This document shows, piece after piece, positions 41,562-52,176 of a stretch of DNA of 64,000 bases. The notes under the pieces are model-generated. The model was given only the letters and a program-made list of their open reading frames with translations, searched no databases and was not told the origin of the DNA. The translations under genes were made by a program, and so were the position numbers. This DNA comes from a virus. Each line of letters starts with the position of its first letter. The stretch's first letter is position 1. The stretch covers positions 26,317 to 90,316 of the IMG/VR virus record IMGVR_UViG_3300025131_000014; one strand, written 5' to 3'.

Positions 41562-42360
41562 AAGTTCTACTTTCTAAGTCACTCTTTAACTTAATTAATA
41601 ATTCTTGATTCTTCGGATTCTTTAAATTCTGTACTGTATCCTCGTAATCAAAACCAATTTGGCTGTCATTATATAAATAAGCAGCTTGTCTCCTTCGGAA
41701 TATTCCTGTTCGTTCCAGATCGAAAAGTAAAGATCTAATTGCGATCTCGTCATTCTTCATTGAAACTGTTTTTAGGAATGCTTGAGGATCGTCTTCTAAA
41801 ATATCATATAATTTGGTATAAGTGAAGTCAGCTGTATTGTTGTCTCCTACTTTTCCAAATATTTTTAAAAGATCCATCCTTTTTCCAGGTGATAACTTAT
41901 TAAACTCAATGACTGCTTTAGCTTTTATCTCAACTTTCTTAGCTTCAGATTCAATTTCCTGTTGCTCATCAAATATAAGGTACTTAGCTTCAGGCCAATG
42001 TCCTTCTTCAAGTTCTTTTTGAGAGTTTGCTACATATTTGCAAGCTCTAAGTACGCTGATCCTAACTTCATCGAGAGCATTATTAATATCAAATACCATG
42101 GTTTTATCATGCATTTTGACTTTGAAATGCGTCCAATATTCGTTACTGTTCGAAGGTTGAAGGTTTGCACCTAAAATTGCTCCTAACCTCTTCGCATCCT
42201 CCTCGTCTAAGCCAGTAGCTAGGTGACCTAGCTTACTGCTATAGACAGGTTGAATTGTATCATAAGTATCAGCAAACTTTGTTCTTCCTTGAAGATGTAA
42301 GTTATGCCATCTTTCCTTAAGTATTGGTTTTACGTATACTAAATGCTTAGTCTTTTTCAT
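41515..42360 (-). CDS. Conserved head-block protein, 281 aa
   Basis: A highly charged, mainly helical protein (MKKTKHLVYVKPILKERWH at the start; EIESEAKKVEIKAKAVIEF in the centre) with no membrane segment and no catalytic motif. It lies immediately after the major capsid gene. I do not recognise its function; assembly factor or minor head protein are both possible. Confidence 0.5.
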   Translation of the reverse strand: MKKTKHLVYVKPILKERWHNLHLQGRTKFADTYDTIQPVYSSKLGHLATGLDEEDAKRLGAILGANLQPSNSNEYWTHFKVKMHDKTMVFDINNALDEVRISVLRACKYVANSQKELEEGHWPEAKYLIFDEQQEIESEAKKVEIKAKAVIEFNKLSPGKRMDLLKIFGKVGDNNTADFTYTKLYDILEDDPQAFLKTVSMKNDEIAIRSLLFDLERTGIFRRRQAAYLYNDSQIGFDYEDTVQNLKNPKNQELLIKLKSDLESRTYDGARNALRTEAKAK

Positions 42361-42385
42361 ACTATTATTTTTATACGGTTAATAA

Positions 42386-43831
42386 TTAGTCTGTTCCTAA
42401 AATAAGTTCTCCACAACGAGTTACATCATCAATTTGGACTCCGCACTGATCATGAACTATCATTGTATAACTATCTTTGGAATTACTCATTAATCCTCCT
42501 TTGTTAGCACCATAAGGTGTTTGAAGACCTGAAACATAACCCAATTTATATCCAGATTTTTTGTGGACATATTTGATGTTGCTGTCTCCTGCTCCTCTAC
42601 CGCCGAAGTCTAAGAAGGTAAACCTCATAGATTCAACTGGAACTTGTAAATTAGGATCCATTTGATGATTAATTTCCCTATCGTCATAAATTGGATTGTG
42701 ACGAAGAGTAAGTGTGATTCCATTAGGTCCCACATACTTAACAAACTGACCACCGAATTGAAGATTATTTCCTGAAACTCCTGTTCCAGCACCTTTAATG
42801 AAGTTAGTGTCAACTGTCAAGAAAGGAGAAGATGCATTTACCATGGCTTGGTGGAATGCTAACATTCCATATTCACCAGTGTAAGCTACAATGTTCCTGT
42901 TTGACATTTCAACTCTTCCAAAGAAGATGTCAAGTAAGAACTCACGAATCAACTTTTCAGTTAATGTATTATATACATGTCTGTGAGAATCTCTTAGAAG
43001 ATCTTGGATACCAGGACCAGTTCTTGCAGCTCTACCGTTTGCTCCACGTACTGTATTTGCTCTGGTGTTATACCATAAACTTCTTTCAATCTCTTTATAC
43101 CATTGGATCCAGTATTCTGCTTCAGCATATTTAACCCATTTGAAATCTTTATAGGTTTTACCATCAGCATCCATAAGTGCTACTACTAATGCTTGGTTAG
43201 CTGCGTCTCCTGTAACTGAATACTCTTTTCTAAGAGTAGAAAGTTGAGAACGTAGTTTCATAGGCATTGCGTAAGTAGTGGAACCTGATTGGTCACCGCC
43301 TTCTTCGTATACTGAGAATAATTTACTGAATGGTTTACCAGGTGCTAGTCCTGCTGCTGGAAAAGATAGAGTAGTATCATCTGTTAACAAACGTACTACA
43401 TATATATATCCGTCTCCGTCAGCTACTGGAGATTGTTGTACACGTAATTTGAAGTCTTTTCCGACATCACCTACGATAACATCACCAGGTTTAAACCAAT
43501 CTTCGTCCAATTTTAGATTAAAGTCAATTAATCCTAGTCCAGGATGTGTGATACCACCAGTGGCGTCTCCTAAACTAATCAAAGGACGAGATGATGCTCC
43601 CATCAATTCCCATTCCCAATCAAATGATTCTATTTCTGAAGTTCTACCTGCTCCTTTGGTCATCGCAATAATTGGATTATCAGACAACCTAGAAGCTGTA
43701 AAAACTCTAGTTAACACTTGATCAAATTTATGAGGCTCGGCTAGAAACGCAGCACCTAAGTGATTTACTTCGGTGAAGTTCGCATGCCAAGGCCTTGTTA
43801 ATACTGTTAATGAATTTCTTGCTCGGCTCAT
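42386..43831 (-). CDS. Major capsid protein (HK97-fold expected)
   Basis: 481 residues, the usual size for crAss-like major capsid proteins. The N-terminal arm (MSRARNSLTVLTRPWHANF), a helical region near residues 265-300 (GIQDLLRDSHRHVYNTLTEK) and the beta-rich C-terminal half match the pattern I know for this family. An acidic gene with scaffold-like composition sits directly upstream and connector genes sit downstream, the standard head order. The HK97 fold is inferred from family knowledge. Confidence 0.8.
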   Translation of the reverse strand: MSRARNSLTVLTRPWHANFTEVNHLGAAFLAEPHKFDQVLTRVFTASRLSDNPIIAMTKGAGRTSEIESFDWEWELMGASSRPLISLGDATGGITHPGLGLIDFNLKLDEDWFKPGDVIVGDVGKDFKLRVQQSPVADGDGYIYVVRLLTDDTTLSFPAAGLAPGKPFSKLFSVYEEGGDQSGSTTYAMPMKLRSQLSTLRKEYSVTGDAANQALVVALMDADGKTYKDFKWVKYAEAEYWIQWYKEIERSLWYNTRANTVRGANGRAARTGPGIQDLLRDSHRHVYNTLTEKLIREFLLDIFFGRVEMSNRNIVAYTGEYGMLAFHQAMVNASSPFLTVDTNFIKGAGTGVSGNNLQFGGQFVKYVGPNGITLTLRHNPIYDDREINHQMDPNLQVPVESMRFTFLDFGGRGAGDSNIKYVHKKSGYKLGYVSGLQTPYGANKGGLMSNSKDSYTMIVHDQCGVQIDDVTRCGELILGTD

Positions 43832-43866
43832 TTTATTAAATTTTAAGTTATTAAATAATTAATCTA

Positions 43867-45060
43867 TCATATTGACCACTCAGCTCCTTTACCAGTTGCC
43901 ATATTTGGTCTTTTATCACCTCCAAATAATCCTGGAGTATCTGTTAGTTCTTTTTTGCTTTGAAGACTCTTCTTGAACTTCTTGCTAAAATTACTTACAG
44001 CTTTCTTTTTTAATCCTTCAAGATCATAATTAGTCATTCGAAGGTAAGCTTTCAAAATAAAATCATCTATATCTTGTGATGAATGCATTTCGTCTGCTTG
44101 AAACTGAGTTACATATTGGTGCGTTCCGTCTTCATTATCTACTTTAACATTCGGCACTGTCATATAATCTACCAGTTGTTTTTTATTTTTTGTAGTAATA
44201 GGAAATCCTTTTACTGCTTCAGAGTCATTTATTTTAGAAGAGATATTCTCTATTACTTCTCTTCTTTGTATCTCTTTAGCTTCTTTTTCTTGATTTCTTC
44301 TCAATTCAAGTTGGTCTTTCTGTTGATTATAGTATTTCAATAATCTGTCTTTAGCTTTATTTGCTTGTCTTTCAAGAACCCCATTGTCTTCATACATATC
44401 AAGAGCTTCAGTTATATCTTCTTGGGAATCTCCACGAAGTCTCATGAATTCCTTTAAAACATATTTCTGATTTGTTCCGTTTTCTCCTCTAACTTCCATT
44501 TGGGAAATGTCAGGAGTTGAAAATGTTTCGAGAAAAGTATTAACTTGTCCTCCATCCATCAAGTGTCTTAACAGTGCTTTACCATCTTCAGGAAGAGATT
44601 TTTGAAAATAATCTATCTCATCTTGTACTCTTTTTTCAACTGTACCATTCACGGCACTTAGAAGTCCTTTTTCTGTAGGCTCAAAGTCATCATCTATTTC
44701 AATGATATCTTGTTTGGCCAATTCTTCTGCGAAAAGAGTAAGAGGATCACCTTCTTCAGTTTCTTCTTCCTTTACTTGTTCTCCAATAGCTTCTTCGTTA
44801 AACTCTACTTCTGGAGTCTCTTTTTTTGGTTCTTCTTTTGCTTCAACAAGGGTCTCTATATCTACCTCTGTATCAGCTTTTACTTCTTCAGCTTCTTCTT
44901 TCTTTTCTACTATAGGTTCTTCTATTTTTAAATTCCCTAGTATAGGATCAGCATCTCCTGTAGTTAAACCGAAAGATTCATCAAAGCTTACTTCATCAAT
45001 ATCCCATATAGCATCTAAGGGTTTTTGATCTTCTGTTGGTTGTTCATTTGTCTCACTCAT
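43867..45060 (-). CDS. Acidic scaffold-like protein, 397 aa
   Basis: Residues 1-120 are very rich in Glu and Asp (for example VEKKEEAEEVKADTEVDIET). The remainder is helical and charged, with a basic C-terminal region (FSKKFKKSLQSKKEL). There are no membrane or catalytic motifs. A Glu-rich helical protein directly before the major capsid gene is the usual position and composition of a scaffold. A structural head protein remains possible. Confidence 0.6.
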   Translation of the reverse strand: MSETNEQPTEDQKPLDAIWDIDEVSFDESFGLTTGDADPILGNLKIEEPIVEKKEEAEEVKADTEVDIETLVEAKEEPKKETPEVEFNEEAIGEQVKEEETEEGDPLTLFAEELAKQDIIEIDDDFEPTEKGLLSAVNGTVEKRVQDEIDYFQKSLPEDGKALLRHLMDGGQVNTFLETFSTPDISQMEVRGENGTNQKYVLKEFMRLRGDSQEDITEALDMYEDNGVLERQANKAKDRLLKYYNQQKDQLELRRNQEKEAKEIQRREVIENISSKINDSEAVKGFPITTKNKKQLVDYMTVPNVKVDNEDGTHQYVTQFQADEMHSSQDIDDFILKAYLRMTNYDLEGLKKKAVSNFSKKFKKSLQSKKELTDTPGLFGGDKRPNMATGKGAEWSI

Positions 45061-45074
45061 AATTTCTCTATTTA

Positions 45075-45082
45075 CAAATATA
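45075..45082 (-). promoter_or_regulatory. Possible Bacteroidota-type -7 element upstream of the scaffold/capsid unit
   Basis: The minus strand reads TATATTTG, matching TAnnTTTG, the -7 consensus of Bacteroidota housekeeping promoters. It lies 14 bases from the start codon of the scaffold-like gene, in a 105-base AT-rich gap. I do not find a clear TTTG or TTG element at the -33 position, so this is only a candidate. If real, late head genes would be read by host polymerase. Confidence 0.35.
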
Positions 45083-45165
45083 ATAAAATCTATTTTAGTT
45101 TCGTAATATTTCTTGTTATGCTAATGCTCTTTTATTTCGTTTCTTATAGCGGAATGTAAATATAC

Positions 45166-48100
45166 TTATTTATTTAGAAGATTAAAATAATAGTTAAGTC
45201 TATTAATATCTCTGCTGCTTAATCCTTTTTGTTCTTGTTTCCTTATAGGTCCTCCTTTAGCATGGTCTATATTAGGATCACTCATATCAAAGGTTCCTCT
45301 ATTGCCTATGGTTGATTTAAGTCTATTATCATAAGGAGATACAACTGCATATATATCTTCATATTTAGTGTCCTTAGTTACTGGAATTCTATTTTTATAT
45401 GTTACTTTATTCATACCTGGAACCTCATTTGCATATAAACTATATTTATTATTCCCCCACATAGTAAATATATCTCTGGGAGTAGTCTCATCCATCATAT
45501 CGTCAAATGAATGAGCAATTCTTTTATCAAAAAAAGGTTCAGGTATAGCATATACTCCTTCTCCATACCTGTTCGCTCCTGTTCCAGATAAATTTTTAGA
45601 TTCATCAAAAAAATCAAACTTCTTTTTAGACTGATGAATTACAGGAATAACCTTACCATCTTCTCTTAGTACTTTTGAAAAAGCCAAATTAAAGTTTTTA
45701 CTTTTCTGTTGTACAAATTGTTCAGGAGTTCCTTTGAATTTAGAACCATCAGCATTCTTCATCCATGTACCTCTTTTCTTAGTAATAGCTTCTATATAAT
45801 TATATTCCTTTAATAATTTACCTTCATTGAGTGTTGGTGTTTCTGGATGCCATTTTCCCCAGTCTATGTCTGAAACAAAATCATCCGTTTTATTTAATAA
45901 AGAATTGTATGCTTTTTTTACTCCCTTAGCTCCTGCTTTCAAGGCTGCTCCCCCTACAAAAGGTATTGCTAATCCTGCTGCAGACCATGCTGCATCTTCA
46001 TAATTTCTTTTCTTAAGGTAAAGAGCCGCATTAGTTGCATCGGCAGCCTCTCCAACAACTGGAAGAAAAGATGCCTGATATAAAGCATCATGAATTGTAG
46101 GTATATTTGTATAGTCATCTTTTTGTGTTTCTCCTGCATATTGATCTCTAAATCCTGGGATATATGTATTATCTTGTCTAGCGTAATTAATTTGTGGAGG
46201 ATCTACATCTCCGCTTTGTTGATATCTCCTAACTTCTCCTCCTCTATTTTTTATATGTTTAAATCTTGTTTGTCTTAACCCTTCAAATTCTCGAGCTGCT
46301 TCTCTCGCACTACCTTTTATCCCAACTCCAGGCAGAAGTTTAGAAAGCTCTTTACCTGATAATTTTGATATATCTTCTTTATCTAAAATTTTCAATGCTT
46401 TATTAAGCATTTCAGTGCTTTTGTCATCTAGTCCTACAGGCTCAACTCTTCCTTTTTTTAATTGATGTAAATACTGTTTTATTCCGCTTAAAGTATGTGC
46501 TTTATCAGAGTATATACCTTTTCCTTGTCTTTTCATTGATTCGAGTACAGCTTTTTGAAAAGTACCTGCAACCCCTGTACCTTCTAAAGGAAGAACAGAT
46601 CCTTTTTCGCCTATATGTTTTATAAATAACTTTTGAGCTCTTATTTCTTCTACACTTTTTCCTAATTGCTTGGCAAGTAACTTATACATTTCGTCTTTAG
46701 ATTGTCCTTTTACACCTGCTTTATTATATGGAGCAATAGTTTCCCAAAGTGGATGTTGTTTATGCCTACCTTGTAGTTGGGTAAAAGGAAAGTGTCCTTT
46801 TCTTTTATACCCTACAAAATTTCCCTCAGAGGTCACATGTGGAGAATATGAATGGTCTCCTATATCATGCCATATTTTTGTTTTAGGATTTTGTAGTTGC
46901 ATATATAATTTATTAGCAGGAGCACCTAATCTTCGACTGTTTGTTAATTCATCTGCATTTTGAAAAGGATTTCTTCCATTTACTCTTTCTCCTTTATTAA
47001 TTAAATTCCTTGCTTGTCCTGCTGTTAATAGGTTATCAGCTTCATCAAAAAGTTGCATCCCTTCTCCCATTGCTCTGTTTACATCTTTTATTGATCTTAT
47101 AGGAGCAGGAGATGCAGATACTCTTAGGTTAAATGGTGTCTTGTTTATATTTCGTATTGCATCTGTTTTAAGTAAATCATTTATTTCTTTGGCATTTTGA
47201 CTAATTCCTGGAACATTAGTTAGAGTATTAAAGTCAGGGAGAGACTCACTACCCAAAGCAGCTATAGATTCATCAATGTCTCTACCACCTCGGGTTATAT
47301 AGTTTTGTCCTGGATTATTTCCAAATATATCTTCTGATAGCTGAGCTAAAAGTTCTCTCTCTGCATCACTAGGTGCTCCAAACATATCGTCAGCATCGGC
47401 TGCACTCGATCCCAACCCAGGTGTATAAGAGCTCTCCCTCGCTTGCCATTGTTCCCAAATTTCGTCTTCTAAAGCGTTGCCTTGCTCTTTTGCTATATTG
47501 AAATCATCAATCTCAGCATCTGTTTTTCCTATAGGAATTCCATCAGAATCCATATCTAAATAAGGGTCATAGGGTTTTGTCTGAGGATTTAGAGCATTAG
47601 CTTTGAATTCTGCATCTAGCTCTGCTTGTGTACCTTTTATACGTTCTCTCTGTATAGCATTATAATCTGTTTGATGGGTTGGATCAGCGTCTCTTCCATG
47701 AGGAAGATTACGATGACGAGAGCTATCTTTTATAAAACCAGCTGCCATTTCTTCTCTTAAAGTACGAAGACCAAGTTTTCTCTCCTTTACCACTCTCTTA
47801 ACATCTCTATATAGAGGATTAGTTTCAGGTACTCCCATAGCTATTATGCGTTCCATTCGTTCTTCTGCATTTCTTAGAGACTGTTCAGCAGTACTTATTT
47901 CAGTCAGAAAATCTCTTCTTGGTACATTGCTTGGGCCAGTTACATCTCCTGTAATATTCTTAACATGTGCTTGATTTTGAAGTTGTCCAGCTAGTTTTCG
48001 TCCTTGTGTACTATTCATTAAGCTTTCTGCTCCTTGTTTTGCATACTTTATACTTTTATCTGCTAGCTTACCTGCATCTATTCCAGGTATAGGATTAAGC

Positions 48101-51100
48101 ATTTCTGCTGCAAATCGTGCAGGGCCTGTATTTGCTCCTAGTCCTCCTAATGTTCCTCCTAGCAAAGGAGCTCCTAGTGCAGTTACATAAGGCCAATAAC
48201 TATCTTGATCTCGTGCTTGTTTAGGAGCACCTGCAAGTGCATCTGCCATAGGACCTATAAATGCAGAACCTGGATTAATCCAATTATCTATAAAACTATT
48301 TGGATCATTGGGAAATGCTCTGAATTTACCCGTTATATCTGTTTTAGCCATGTTATCTCTTGACCAATTATCAGGGTTAAATACCCCAAATCCTTGATTC
48401 ATAGGGTTTTCTTCTGCAGCTTGAGTAGTAGTTTTTCTTCTTGCTAATTCTGCAACGTTTTCTCTGCCCCATTGAGCAAAACGTTTATCTGAAGAACTCA
48501 TTCTATCTGCTTCTACTGTAAAAGGAGGAAGAGAATATTTTTGTTCATAAGTATCGTCTCCTACATATCTTGTTTGACCATCTGGAGCAGTCTTGCCAGC
48601 TTCTTGAACCCATTGCTGGTTTATAGGTGGCTCAATATCTCCACTACTTTGATATCTTTTAATCTTTCCTCCTCTTTCAAATGATTTTTCTTCACTGATT
48701 ATTGAAGTTTCTTCATCTCCTATCTGAAGTTTTTTAATAGCACTAACAACTTTATTAGCAAATCTTCCTCTTGTTGCTCCTCCTTGAGCATCTCCAGACG
48801 CTAAAGTATTGTCTCCACTTTGCCAATAGTAATCCAGTTTTTGTGCTTTTGTTAGATTAGGATTATTTCCTATGGTTGTCTTTTTTATTACAGTTCTACC
48901 ATCTTCTTCTCTTACAATATATACTGGTTTTGTTTTTCCTGGATTTAACTTAAAGTATGTTTCATTTAATTTTTCTTGTAAGTTTTCTCTTTTTTCTTTA
49001 GCACTTGTAACTAAATTACCAAATTTTAAATGTGTAGGTATTCTGCTCCAATGACTGGAATAATTGTATTCCCATCTATCTAGATACGCATCAGTACTTA
49101 TTCTTTCTCCCTTTATTCCAGGTGCTCCTTCTACAAGGAAACCTTTATTTCCCCAATTGCCTTGACCACCTCTTATGTATCCTTTTAATTCTTGTTCTAG
49201 ATCAGGTTCCCAAAAAGTTCTTGTTCCTCCACTTAATCCTTTTTGAAATGCTTTTTCTGCTCTTTTTGAAGCTTCAGAAAGGTATAGCATTGTGAGAGCA
49301 GCAGATGCTCCAGGGTCTTGAATATCAAGGTCTTTTCCGTTATGTGTTAGTCTCCATTCTTTATTTAGTTTTTGATAAGCGCTATGAAGTACTTCATCCT
49401 TAATTTCTCCTCCTTTAGCTATTTTACCACTTTGCATCCTATCTCCTTCTTCATGTACTCCCATGATATTACTCATCTTCAATTGAGTAAATCCTTGACT
49501 TTCTCCATATTGATCAAAAATAGGTTGTGATAATATTCCTCCTCCTCCTTCAGTTTCGTTTATACCTAAAGCAACTGCAATATTAGCGAGTTCATTATAC
49601 TCATTATCTTTCATTTTTAAGGTATGAGTAAGTAATGCTTTTTCTTCGCCAAGGTGACCAACAAAAGCTTCTGTACTGTCTATATCTATATCTACAATTC
49701 TTCCTAAGTCTCCATTTGCAAGTGAATCACTTAGTTGTTCAACATAGCCAGTATCATAACTTGTTTTTAAATCTTGAGCAAGTCCTTTTTTACTTAGGTT
49801 AGCAAAAGTAGCATTTTGGGCTCCTTTTGGTACTGTAATTCCTACAAGATCATAATTATCTGTATTATATACTACTTCATTAAAATCTCTATAGGGCATA
49901 GTTTGTTGGAAAATTCTATCTTCTTCATTTCCATCTTCGTCAATAATATTAGGTCTAGTAATTTGATCATGCATAAAATGATCATATAGTATAGGAATTC
50001 CATCTTCAGTAAATCCTGCTACTACCATACTATGACCTGCTCTTCCCATTCCTGGAATCATTTTTGCATTAAAATTATCATCACTATTTATATTCTCATT
50101 ATGTCCAAATCCTAGTACTGTTCCAACAGGCATATTGGCAAATAGTTTTTTTACTTTTTTTGGATATCTCCATGAACCATCAGTATTTCTTTGAAGTGTA
50201 TTATCTACATTTGCATTATATATGTTTTTTCCTCCTTGAGTTACAAGTGCTCCATGTATTTGCCAGCTATCTGCTGAAACTCCTTTATAAGGTACATTTA
50301 TTTTAAGCTTTCCAGTTTCTCTGTCTAGCGAAAAATTATCTGGCCCAATACCTGTATATTCATAATCTTTAAATAATGCTACTGCATCTTTAGTTGCCTC
50401 ATTTGTAAGTTCGTCCCATTCTTTTTCAAATAGTTTCTCACGTTCCCTTTCTGCTTTCCATATTTTATTTTCTTGCGCTTTTCCCTTTTTATAAAATTCT
50501 TTTTCCTCGTTTGTATAAAGATTTTCTCCATCTAAACCTTTTTCGTTAAGAAATGTATAAGGATCCGTTCCATATCCTGGAGAATTTTTGTTGACCTTTG
50601 TGTACATCTCCTCCCTAGCTTGCTCCCAAACTTCAAATGCAGTTGCATTTTCTATAGTATCAGGAGGAGGTGGATTTTCTTGCATCCATTTGCGCATTAT
50701 CTCCCTTTTAGTATCATAATACCTCTGTTGTATATCATTAATAGTAGGAATTCCTTGTTCTTTTGGTTCAGTTATATAATCGTTTTTCCAAATAGCATAT
50801 TTTTTATCGTACTCTACTTCAGCAAGTCGATTTTGTTCACTTAGCGCTAATACTTTTTCTTTAAGTATTGAATCATAGTTATAATTTTTAAATCTTGCTT
50901 CTAGTTGATCTTGTTTAGCAGAGTATAGTCCTTCTTTTAAACCATAAGAATTTTTTAATCCTATGTTAGGATTGTTTCTTACTAGTCTATCATATGCTTT
51001 AAAAGAACTTTCTAAACATGCTCCGTCTGGACACATTTCTGTACGTAACTCTTCATCACCTGCATAATCCATATAGAATTTTTCAAGATCAGTCACAACA

Positions 51101-52176
51101 GGATCATTAAAATTTAACTGGTCTTTTAGTCTTTCATTGTCTTTAAAAAAAGATTCTCTTTCGGCTTTATTTAAGTATTTCCATTTTCCTGATAAAGCAT
51201 TAAAGTTTAGATAGTGCTTTATATCCTCTGTTTTGTCTTTATCTGTTTCACTCATTCTCTCTCTCCAGTCCCTCCTACGACCTGGTTTGCCTCTAAAATT
51301 ATATTTGTTTACTAATTCTTCAAGTTCTAAAGCTGAAAAATCACCAAATCTCATTTCCTGTTTTCTTTTCTCTACTTCTTCATCAGTTAGTGGAAAATTT
51401 GGTAAATCTGTAGGTATTGGACCACCAGTAGTAGTTATATTTTGTTTTAGGGCTATAATATTGGGATTAGTAGCTAGATTTAGATTATCTGATTGACTTC
51501 TGGTAATTGGAGCTTGTCCATATCCTGATCCATATAGTGAGCTATCAGGAGGATCAACATCTCCTACAACATCAGATTGTTGATATTTAGGTACTCCTCC
51601 TCCTGCAATGAATCCAAAGTATCTTTTTTGTTTTTGAGTTAGCCTTTTTCCATATACTTTACCGTGCCTTAAGATCTTTTTTGCTTTTTGAGATGAAACG
51701 GGTCCTCCTCTTTTATACTCATCAGGGTATACTTCTATCATATCAAGTAAATTGCCTTGATATACAGGATACTCTCCACTACCTTGCTGGTCAAAATATT
51801 CCTGAGTTCTTTCAGCATGTAGATCTGTATCTTTAGAATGAACAAATCGTTTACCATCCCATTTCCCTCCATATATATTACTTCCTCCTTTTTGAAATGA
51901 ATATTGAGACTCTTCAGAAAAAGTTGGATGTCCAGGCACTTTAAATTTATCTGTGAAGTGATCTCCTTGCTCTAGGATCTCTGTTGGATTTTCTTGCCAG
52001 TATCCACGATAATCGTAGTAATGTAATGGGTCATCAGGATTAGGAGCAATCTGTAAAGTATTTGCAGTATTACTATACCATACTTTAAATTTTGCTTCAT
52101 CTATTGGTGATAGCTCTGTTTTAAAAGAAAGTTCTTCAGGATTTTCCTGCCTTATCTGTGGTTTTGTATGAATCAC
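45166..52176 (-). CDS. Virion-associated polyprotein with peptidase-, transglycosylase- and ADP-ribosyltransferase-like domains, 2336 aa
   Basis: The start overlaps the portal gene stop by 4 bases. Visible features in order: a GGGVPKYQQSD linker near residue 195; MCPDGAC with candidate nucleophile Cys387 and GRAGHSMVV with His715, a pattern of papain/C39-like peptidases though the spacing is long; GINETEGGGG with candidate acid Glu874 or Glu876 and SQGFTQLK about 20 residues on, resembling lytic transglycosylases; a second linker (GGKIKRYQSSGD) near 1170; a third (GGEVRRYQQSGD) near 1980; and VIHQSKKKFDFFDESK then GTGANRYGEGVYAIPE (about 2175-2225), close to the ADP-ribosyltransferase domain of phage polyvalent proteins. 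The transglycosylase could open peptidoglycan at entry. Packaging in the virion is inferred from its place between portal and capsid genes. Confidence 0.75.
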   Translation of the reverse strand: MIHTKPQIRQENPEELSFKTELSPIDEAKFKVWYSNTANTLQIAPNPDDPLHYYDYRGYWQENPTEILEQGDHFTDKFKVPGHPTFSEESQYSFQKGGSNIYGGKWDGKRFVHSKDTDLHAERTQEYFDQQGSGEYPVYQGNLLDMIEVYPDEYKRGGPVSSQKAKKILRHGKVYGKRLTQKQKRYFGFIAGGGVPKYQQSDVVGDVDPPDSSLYGSGYGQAPITRSQSDNLNLATNPNIIALKQNITTTGGPIPTDLPNFPLTDEEVEKRKQEMRFGDFSALELEELVNKYNFRGKPGRRRDWRERMSETDKDKTEDIKHYLNFNALSGKWKYLNKAERESFFKDNERLKDQLNFNDPVVTDLEKFYMDYAGDEELRTEMCPDGACLESSFKAYDRLVRNNPNIGLKNSYGLKEGLYSAKQDQLEARFKNYNYDSILKEKVLALSEQNRLAEVEYDKKYAIWKNDYITEPKEQGIPTINDIQQRYYDTKREIMRKWMQENPPPPDTIENATAFEVWEQAREEMYTKVNKNSPGYGTDPYTFLNEKGLDGENLYTNEEKEFYKKGKAQENKIWKAEREREKLFEKEWDELTNEATKDAVALFKDYEYTGIGPDNFSLDRETGKLKINVPYKGVSADSWQIHGALVTQGGKNIYNANVDNTLQRNTDGSWRYPKKVKKLFANMPVGTVLGFGHNENINSDDNFNAKMIPGMGRAGHSMVVAGFTEDGIPILYDHFMHDQITRPNIIDEDGNEEDRIFQQTMPYRDFNEVVYNTDNYDLVGITVPKGAQNATFANLSKKGLAQDLKTSYDTGYVEQLSDSLANGDLGRIVDIDIDSTEAFVGHLGEEKALLTHTLKMKDNEYNELANIAVALGINETEGGGGILSQPIFDQYGESQGFTQLKMSNIMGVHEEGDRMQSGKIAKGGEIKDEVLHSAYQKLNKEWRLTHNGKDLDIQDPGASAALTMLYLSEASKRAEKAFQKGLSGGTRTFWEPDLEQELKGYIRGGQGNWGNKGFLVEGAPGIKGERISTDAYLDRWEYNYSSHWSRIPTHLKFGNLVTSAKEKRENLQEKLNETYFKLNPGKTKPVYIVREEDGRTVIKKTTIGNNPNLTKAQKLDYYWQSGDNTLASGDAQGGATRGRFANKVVSAIKKLQIGDEETSIISEEKSFERGGKIKRYQSSGDIEPPINQQWVQEAGKTAPDGQTRYVGDDTYEQKYSLPPFTVEADRMSSSDKRFAQWGRENVAELARRKTTTQAAEENPMNQGFGVFNPDNWSRDNMAKTDITGKFRAFPNDPNSFIDNWINPGSAFIGPMADALAGAPKQARDQDSYWPYVTALGAPLLGGTLGGLGANTGPARFAAEMLNPIPGIDAGKLADKSIKYAKQGAESLMNSTQGRKLAGQLQNQAHVKNITGDVTGPSNVPRRDFLTEISTAEQSLRNAEERMERIIAMGVPETNPLYRDVKRVVKERKLGLRTLREEMAAGFIKDSSRHRNLPHGRDADPTHQTDYNAIQRERIKGTQAELDAEFKANALNPQTKPYDPYLDMDSDGIPIGKTDAEIDDFNIAKEQGNALEDEIWEQWQARESSYTPGLGSSAADADDMFGAPSDAERELLAQLSEDIFGNNPGQNYITRGGRDIDESIAALGSESLPDFNTLTNVPGISQNAKEINDLLKTDAIRNINKTPFNLRVSASPAPIRSIKDVNRAMGEGMQLFDEADNLLTAGQARNLINKGERVNGRNPFQNADELTNSRRLGAPANKLYMQLQNPKTKIWHDIGDHSYSPHVTSEGNFVGYKRKGHFPFTQLQGRHKQHPLWETIAPYNKAGVKGQSKDEMYKLLAKQLGKSVEEIRAQKLFIKHIGEKGSVLPLEGTGVAGTFQKAVLESMKRQGKGIYSDKAHTLSGIKQYLHQLKKGRVEPVGLDDKSTEMLNKALKILDKEDISKLSGKELSKLLPGVGIKGSAREAAREFEGLRQTRFKHIKNRGGEVRRYQQSGDVDPPQINYARQDNTYIPGFRDQYAGETQKDDYTNIPTIHDALYQASFLPVVGEAADATNAALYLKKRNYEDAAWSAAGLAIPFVGGAALKAGAKGVKKAYNSLLNKTDDFVSDIDWGKWHPETPTLNEGKLLKEYNYIEAITKKRGTWMKNADGSKFKGTPEQFVQQKSKNFNLAFSKVLREDGKVIPVIHQSKKKFDFFDESKNLSGTGANRYGEGVYAIPEPFFDKRIAHSFDDMMDETTPRDIFTMWGNNKYSLYANEVPGMNKVTYKNRIPVTKDTKYEDIYAVVSPYDNRLKSTIGNRGTFDMSDPNIDHAKGGPIRKQEQKGLSSRDINRLNYYFNLLNK

